Below are positions 7,339 to 11,424 of a DNA stretch of 11,424 bases, in pieces (position 1 is the first letter of the stretch; the number at the start of each line of letters is the position of its first letter). Below the pieces are notes generated by a model. That model saw only the letters and a program-made list of their open reading frames with translations. It was not told where the DNA came from and did no database searches. This stretch comes from Irineochytrium annulatum (taxonomy: Eukaryota > Chytridiomycota > Chytridiomycetes > Chytridiales > Chytridiaceae). The translations under genes and the position numbers were made by a program. The stretch covers positions 1 through 11,424 of the forward strand of contig JADGJL010000976.1 of NCBI GenBank assembly GCA_027600665.1. The letters are read 5' to 3'.

Positions 7339-8835
7339 TCAGGACCTTTCGGTGAGCTTTACAAGCACGGGCCGGCCCGAGATGTCGATTTCATCGGGGA
7401 CATAAATGTCGAGTGCAACCACCTTCAGAAGTGGCAGACTGACGGCCTGAACCTCTTCCCCAGCGGTGATAATTAATCTTACATTGGGCCGTGGCGGCGG
7501 CGGCCATCTCAGATTGATAGTTCAAACGTTTTCAGTCGCAGTGTGATCTCATTATCGTCTGTGCCGCCCTCGCCTTGTAAGATTGGCGGGTCATACTCCT
7601 CGAGATGCACCTGAAGGGTGCGTAGGCCCGTCATTGTGCTGCTCATAATTGAAGCGAGGCGTTCCATCCCCCGTAAATACACTAAGAGGATTAGCTGACT
7701 CAAACAGGGCATGTCTTCAAGCCAGTGTTCATTTACGACAAAGAACGGCAGGTCAAGCTGTAACGGCCTCAGCTGCGTCAGACGGTGCATTGGCATCAAG
7801 TAAAGATACTCGGGCTCCTCAACACGAATTTCAAGATCAGTAAGGGACGCTACGGATGCGGTTAGCAGGCAATTGATTAGCTCTCGTGATTCAACGTTGA
7901 CGATAGCTGCGCGGAGAAGTTTCACGCAAGTGAGAGATTGCAGCTGCTGCTGCTTTTTCTCTTTAGACAAGCTCCATGGCGATGATGCGTCGTTATTGAG
8001 TGAAGTCCTAAGGTTTGTAACATGGCGCCGCTGGTGATGAGATACTCGACGATCGTTTTAAGATCAATGAAGCTGCGCGGGTCGGAAAGCCACAGGGCCT
8101 TTGGACCTTCATTCCTTTTCCGTGACAACAGGATCTTCATGACGTCAGCCAGATCTGCATCCTCCAAATTGTCAGGGTCACGAGTGCAAGGGAGTGTAGG
8201 TTGTGATTTAAAAGATCCTTCAAAACTCCTCCAGGCCTGCCTCAGAGGTTTCAAAGGCTGACGTGCCTAAGCTTCCGACCAGGTGCGCTCAGCCACTCGA
8301 CGAGCGCAGATGGCCAGGCTCCTGTTGCGCCCGCCACATTACAGAGTCGAGCCTCCGCAGCCAAAGTAAGAAATAATCCGGTGTCATTGTCGTATCGGAG
8401 ACCCGCCGGCATCGGATAAACCGGATGGATGCGAGGTACAGTCGGTACCGACGATCTCTTGCGGACAAGGCCGTTCTGCCGATGGCCGTTGGCGGCTCCA
8501 CCGCGAGAACGAAATCGTGCAGCTGCCTGCTGGCTGGCCCGTCATTGTATGACTGGGAATCTACGGCGAAAACGTGGGCCAACCACAGGCGCTCTGCCGC
8601 AAGCTCGAAGAAGCGCCTCGACACGAGCAGGCAGTTGTGGAGCACAAAAATCGGCCGTCCGGTTTGCGGCGTCCAGCTGCCGGATGATGTTGAACAGGAT
8701 CTCGCCGACGATCCTGCGATGGTCGACGAAGAGAATGATTTCTTCACTCGGACGCCGCGATCCGGAGGCGACATCTGCCTTCCTTTGATGTTCATGTGAT
8801 AAATTAAAGACTTCGCAGAAACAAGAACCAGGCAT
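7339..8835 (-). pseudogene. F-box / leucine-rich-repeat protein pseudogene
   Basis: Successive minus-strand frames together spell an F-box protein. The F-box lies near 8725-8595: RIVGEILFNIIRQLDAANRT, then LHNCLLVSRRFFELAAERLW in the next frame. The change between them falls at an A5 run (plus strand 8646-8650). Downstream blocks are SALVEWLSAPGRKLRHVSL, DLADVMKILLS, then a leucine-rich region (about 7950-7520: LTDLEIRVEEP, LTQLRPLQLDLP, GLRTLQVHLEE). A last block (LLKVVALDIYVPDEIDI) ends at TGA 7339-7341. Further frame changes are needed near 8345, 8252, 8015 and 7523. F-box proteins of this kind normally recruit substrates to SCF ubiquitin ligases via Skp1, with LRRs binding the substrate. 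Five breaks in 1.5 kb, while the nearby TTLL gene has none, favour a decayed gene over bad sequence. The proposed start (ATG 8835) is uncertain. Confidence 0.6.
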
Positions 8836-9688
8836 TATAATTTTAATCAATTTAACTCGTATTGCAGTTGATAGGTTAGACTAACCAAGACAGAGATTCA
8901 CCACACCTGGAAGTGTCCGCACCATCGCCTTGTTCGCAGGCCGTCCGCGTGATCACACCACGCTCGCGAATGCGGTAGAACCGCAGGTCACCCTTGCCCA
9001 ACACGGCCGGTCTCCGTTCGCGCACCCGGCTCTTGTCTCTCCTCCCGGCCCCGACCTCCGCCTTCCACCCAGTCAAAATATCCTGGCCTCGTCGGACCAC
9101 GGGCGCCGTTTTCATCCAAAAGGTACGTTGGGCGGCGCCCGAGCCGCAAGGGACGAGCGCCGTCATACCTCCGTAACGGCTCGGGAAGTCGGCGCTGCCT
9201 TGTGTGGCAATCAGTGAAGATTGACAGTCCATTCATCACTTCCGGCGGGGAGCTCGATCGCAGACCATCCCACGGCCCAGCCCTCTCCAACAACTGGGAG
9301 GTCCGCCGCAGAGAGGTCCGTATTTGCATCACTGAGAGAGAACACCAATGGAGGCTGGAGGCCGGGGCCTGGACGGGGTCGGAAGGGCCGGGGAGACCCG
9401 GCGAGAGCCGGAGCGAAAAGAGACATTGCTCGATCGTTCGCTTTCCTACCCCGCTACATTACGCTCTCGCGGACGAAGCTGGAAGAACGACGGCATTCGT
9501 CTTTCGTGGTGCTGTAAACTAATCGCGCTTGTGGAACAGCTTTCAACGCTCGGCTTGCGATCATTTAGAGACGCGGGCGGGCTGCGGCGCGCCTACAAAG
9601 CGATAGATTAGAAAGCGCCGGTCTTTCATTCACCGACAGCAACGACGACAGCTCACCTATCTGCGGAACCTCATATCTGATTGATCTC
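8836..9688. other. Intergenic region with TTLL promoter, no confident gene
   Basis: It holds one doubtful minus-strand ORF (8876-9232, listed separately) and overlapping short ORFs, such as 9211-9426 minus and 9202-9522 plus, none with a recognisable domain. The ~250 bp before 9689 must contain the 5' leader and promoter of the TTLL gene. I see no clear TATA box. Confidence 0.5.
8876..9232 (-). CDS. Doubtful small ORF, 118 codons
   Basis: This ATG-initiated minus-strand frame has moderate GC bias at third positions and a basic composition (for example KAEVGAGRRDKSRVRERRPA). No signal peptide, membrane segment or known motif is visible. It lies between the F-box pseudogene and the TTLL promoter, and overlapping frames are nearly as open, so it may be fortuitous. 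Confidence 0.18.
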   Translation of the reverse strand: MDCQSSLIATQGSADFPSRYGGMTALVPCGSGAAQRTFWMKTAPVVRRGQDILTGWKAEVGAGRRDKSRVRERRPAVLGKGDLRFYRIRERGVITRTACEQGDGADTSRCGESLSWLV

Positions 9689-11424
9689 ATGGCAACCACA
9701 ACCAAACCCCCGGAGGAAGAGCTCGTGCCTTGGGAGACCTCGCTGGTGAACGCGAAGGCACAATGGCGGGATACCCTTGTCCGTGCGCACTCGGCTGGCG
9801 ATGGCGCACCAAAGCCCACGGCGGCGGCGGCGGCGGCCGCAAAGACGAGTCGGAAGGCGCGGGCAAAGAAGGCCAAGACGGTCGTCACGATCAACACGAA
9901 GTTGTGCAAGTATGACATTGTCAGGGCGTGCAGCAAGCAGTGTGGGTTCAAGGTCGTTGACGAGATGGAGTCCTGGTGTCTGTTCTGGATCGACACGGGC
10001 GTGGCCGTGCAGCGTGTGCTCGAGATGTGCGTATTTATTGTTGTCCAGGAAAGAGGAGGACGTTTCGGAGCTGACAGATTCGCGGGTGTAAAACAGGGAA
10101 CCATATCAAAAAATCAACCACTTCCCCGGCATGCACGAGATCTGCCGCAAGGACGCTCTCGCCCGCAACCTCTCGCGCCTCTCCCGCCTCCTGCCTAAGG
10201 ACTACAACTTCTTTCCCAAAACCTGGACGCTTCCCTCCGACTGGGAGGACTTGCGGCTATCCATAAAGTCCCGCCGGCGTCAGACCTTTATCGCCAAACC
10301 CGATCACGGGTGCCAAGGCAAAGGGATATTCCTTTTCCGATCCTTAAAGGCCATCGCGCCGCATCGGTCGGACGGGGATATGATAGTCCAGAGCTACATA
10401 CCCCGTCCGTTCCTGATCGATCACCTCAAGTTCGATCTGAGGGTGTACGTCCTCGTGACGTCAGTAGATCCTTTGAGAGTGTTCATACATCGGGACGGGC
10501 TGGCGAGGTTTGCAACGCAGAAGTACGCGGACCCCTCGGAGGCCAACATTGCGGACACATGCATGCACCTGACGAACTATGCGATCAACAAGCACTCGAG
10601 CAATTTCGTTAAAGCGGAGAGCGAAGACGCGGGTTCGAAGAGGACGATCGCGTCGGTGCTGAAGTGGATCGAGGAGAAGGGGAAGTGTCCAGCCGCTAAG
10701 ATGTGGTGCGTAATTCGTATTTCTTCTAAGAAGCCGTATATTAACGGTATGCAGGCGGAGAATCGAGGAGGTCGTCATCAAAACGATTCTCACCACACAA
10801 CCTCAACTCAGCATGATCCTCAAAGCCTGCTTCCGCTCCACGATCCGCAGCAAAACCACCAAAGACCCCCTCACGGGCGAACCCGTCCAGACGTACCCTC
10901 CGCAAGGCCCGCCATCGCAATGCTTCGAGATCCTCGGGTTCGACATCTTCCTTGACAGCAAGCTGAAGCCTTGGGTACTTGAGGTCAATCACTCGCCATC
11001 CTTCACGTGTGACAGCGAGCTGGACGTCAAGGTGAAGGAGGCCGTGATCGGGGACACGTTGAGGTTGCTGGATTTGCGGCACGCCAATCGGACAAAGTTT
11101 ATGAAGGAGGAGAGGGAGCGGATACGGAACCGGTTATTCGGGGGCGTGGCGGCGAGCAATGCGGCAGGGAAGGACGGGAAGGCGGCGGCGACGAAGGAGA
11201 CGTCCGGGGGGAAGTCGCAGCCGTCCAAGGTTGGTGCACCTGCGGCTGCGGATCCGCCATTGAGCGACGGGGAGGACGCGGAGTCCTCCGGGTCAAGCGG
11301 CGGTGATTCAGATGACGACGCCCTCCGAGCCGCCTTACCTCAACCTCGTCCCAGCGCCCACCCGCTCGCGGCCGCGGTGAAACACCGACGCCGACCCTCC
11401 GACCCCCCCGCGACCCCCTCCGTC
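9689..11424 (+). CDS. TTLL6: Tubulin polyglutamylase, TTLL6/13 type, 3' end outside window
   Basis: Exons are 9689-10026, 10097-10705 and 10755 to beyond 11424: 539 codons, no stop. The protein adds glutamate chains to tubulin C-terminal tails, using ATP, chiefly on axonemal microtubules of cilia and flagella. Residues 1-64 are a variable leader with a seven-Ala run and a basic patch. The TTL domain spans about 66-425. It contains YQKINHFPGMHEICRKDALA (116-135), FFPKTWTLPSDWEDL, the nucleotide-binding AKPDHGCQGKGIF (179-191), DLRVYVLVTSVDPLRVF (226-242), HLTNYAINKHSSNF (270-283) and EILGFDIFLDSKLKPWVLEV with NHSPSF (374-399). Asp379, Glu392 and Asn394 match the ATP/Mg-binding residues of the family. 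A loop at about 343-370 (RSTIRSKTTKDPLTGEPVQT) is longer than in animal TTLL6. After about 430 a Lys/Glu-rich helix leads into a disordered tail with an acidic-Ser stretch and a basic end. HEICRKDALARN favours TTLL6/13 over other subfamilies. Confidence 0.93.
9819..9840 (+). repeat. GCG trinucleotide run encoding poly-Ala
   Basis: A short run of GCG codons in TTLL exon 1 encodes seven alanines in the non-conserved leader. It is a likely site of length variation and does not touch the catalytic domain. Confidence 0.8.
10027..10096 (+). other. TTLL intron 1
   Basis: The intron is 70 nt, with donor GTGCGT, branch-like CTGAC at 10071-10075 and acceptor AAACAG. Phase 2 splicing rebuilds Met113 and joins VLEM to EPYQKINHF, matching the unbroken block in animal TTLL6. 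Confidence 0.88.
10706..10754 (+). other. TTLL intron 2
   Basis: The intron is 49 nt, with the same GTGCGT donor as intron 1, an ATTAAC branch-like site and acceptor ATGCAG. Phase 2 splicing rebuilds a Trp codon and joins AAKMW to RRIEEVVIKTI, as expected for the family. Unspliced reading leaves the conserved frame. Confidence 0.88.

Noticed and set aside
9565..10104. Minus-strand ORF of 179 codons with a hydrophobic stretch.
   Set aside because: It is antisense to TTLL exon 1, whose frame is supported by conserved family residues. The poly-Ala run on the minus strand comes from the GCG repeat.

Overview
The window looks like nuclear DNA of a flagellated (zoosporic) fungus, most likely a chytrid. 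Three things suggest this. Genes carry very short introns (about 47-74 nt) with GT..AG borders and CTRAY-like branch sites. Coding DNA has strongly GC-biased third positions. The right end carries a tubulin polyglutamylase of the TTLL6/13 type, an enzyme of flagellar axonemes that non-flagellate fungi generally lack. No bacterial signals (operons, ribosome binding sites) are evident. The organism assignment is inference.

Layout: (1) 1-2584, minus strand: an intron-rich multipass membrane protein. Six hydrophobic segments are encoded by four exons (2584-1589). A phase-consistent model then adds a 17-nt microexon and a long exon, which supply a seventh segment and a Ser/Thr-rich tail of more than 470 residues running off the left edge. 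(2) 2790-3656, minus: an intact single-exon gene for a putative transcription factor with an acidic middle and one C-terminal C-x2-C-x12-H-x5-C finger. (3) 3657-5356: no confident gene; palindromes and a possible decayed RNase H-like retroelement fragment. (4) 5357-6405, minus: a second gene of the same finger family, interrupted by one in-frame TGA. (5) 6406-7338: no gene seen. (6) 7339-8835, minus: an F-box/leucine-rich-repeat gene with about five frame changes, i.e. a pseudogene. (7) 8836-9688: one doubtful small ORF, then the TTLL upstream region. (8) 9689-11424, plus: the TTLL polyglutamylase gene, three exons, still open at the right edge.

The genes do not form an obvious pathway. The most unusual content is the pair of related single-finger proteins about 1.7 kb apart and the 7TM-like membrane protein with a microexon and giant tail. 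The TTLL gene is the only one whose family and function can be named firmly. Exact exon borders are manual predictions from phase and splice consensus and have not been checked against transcripts.
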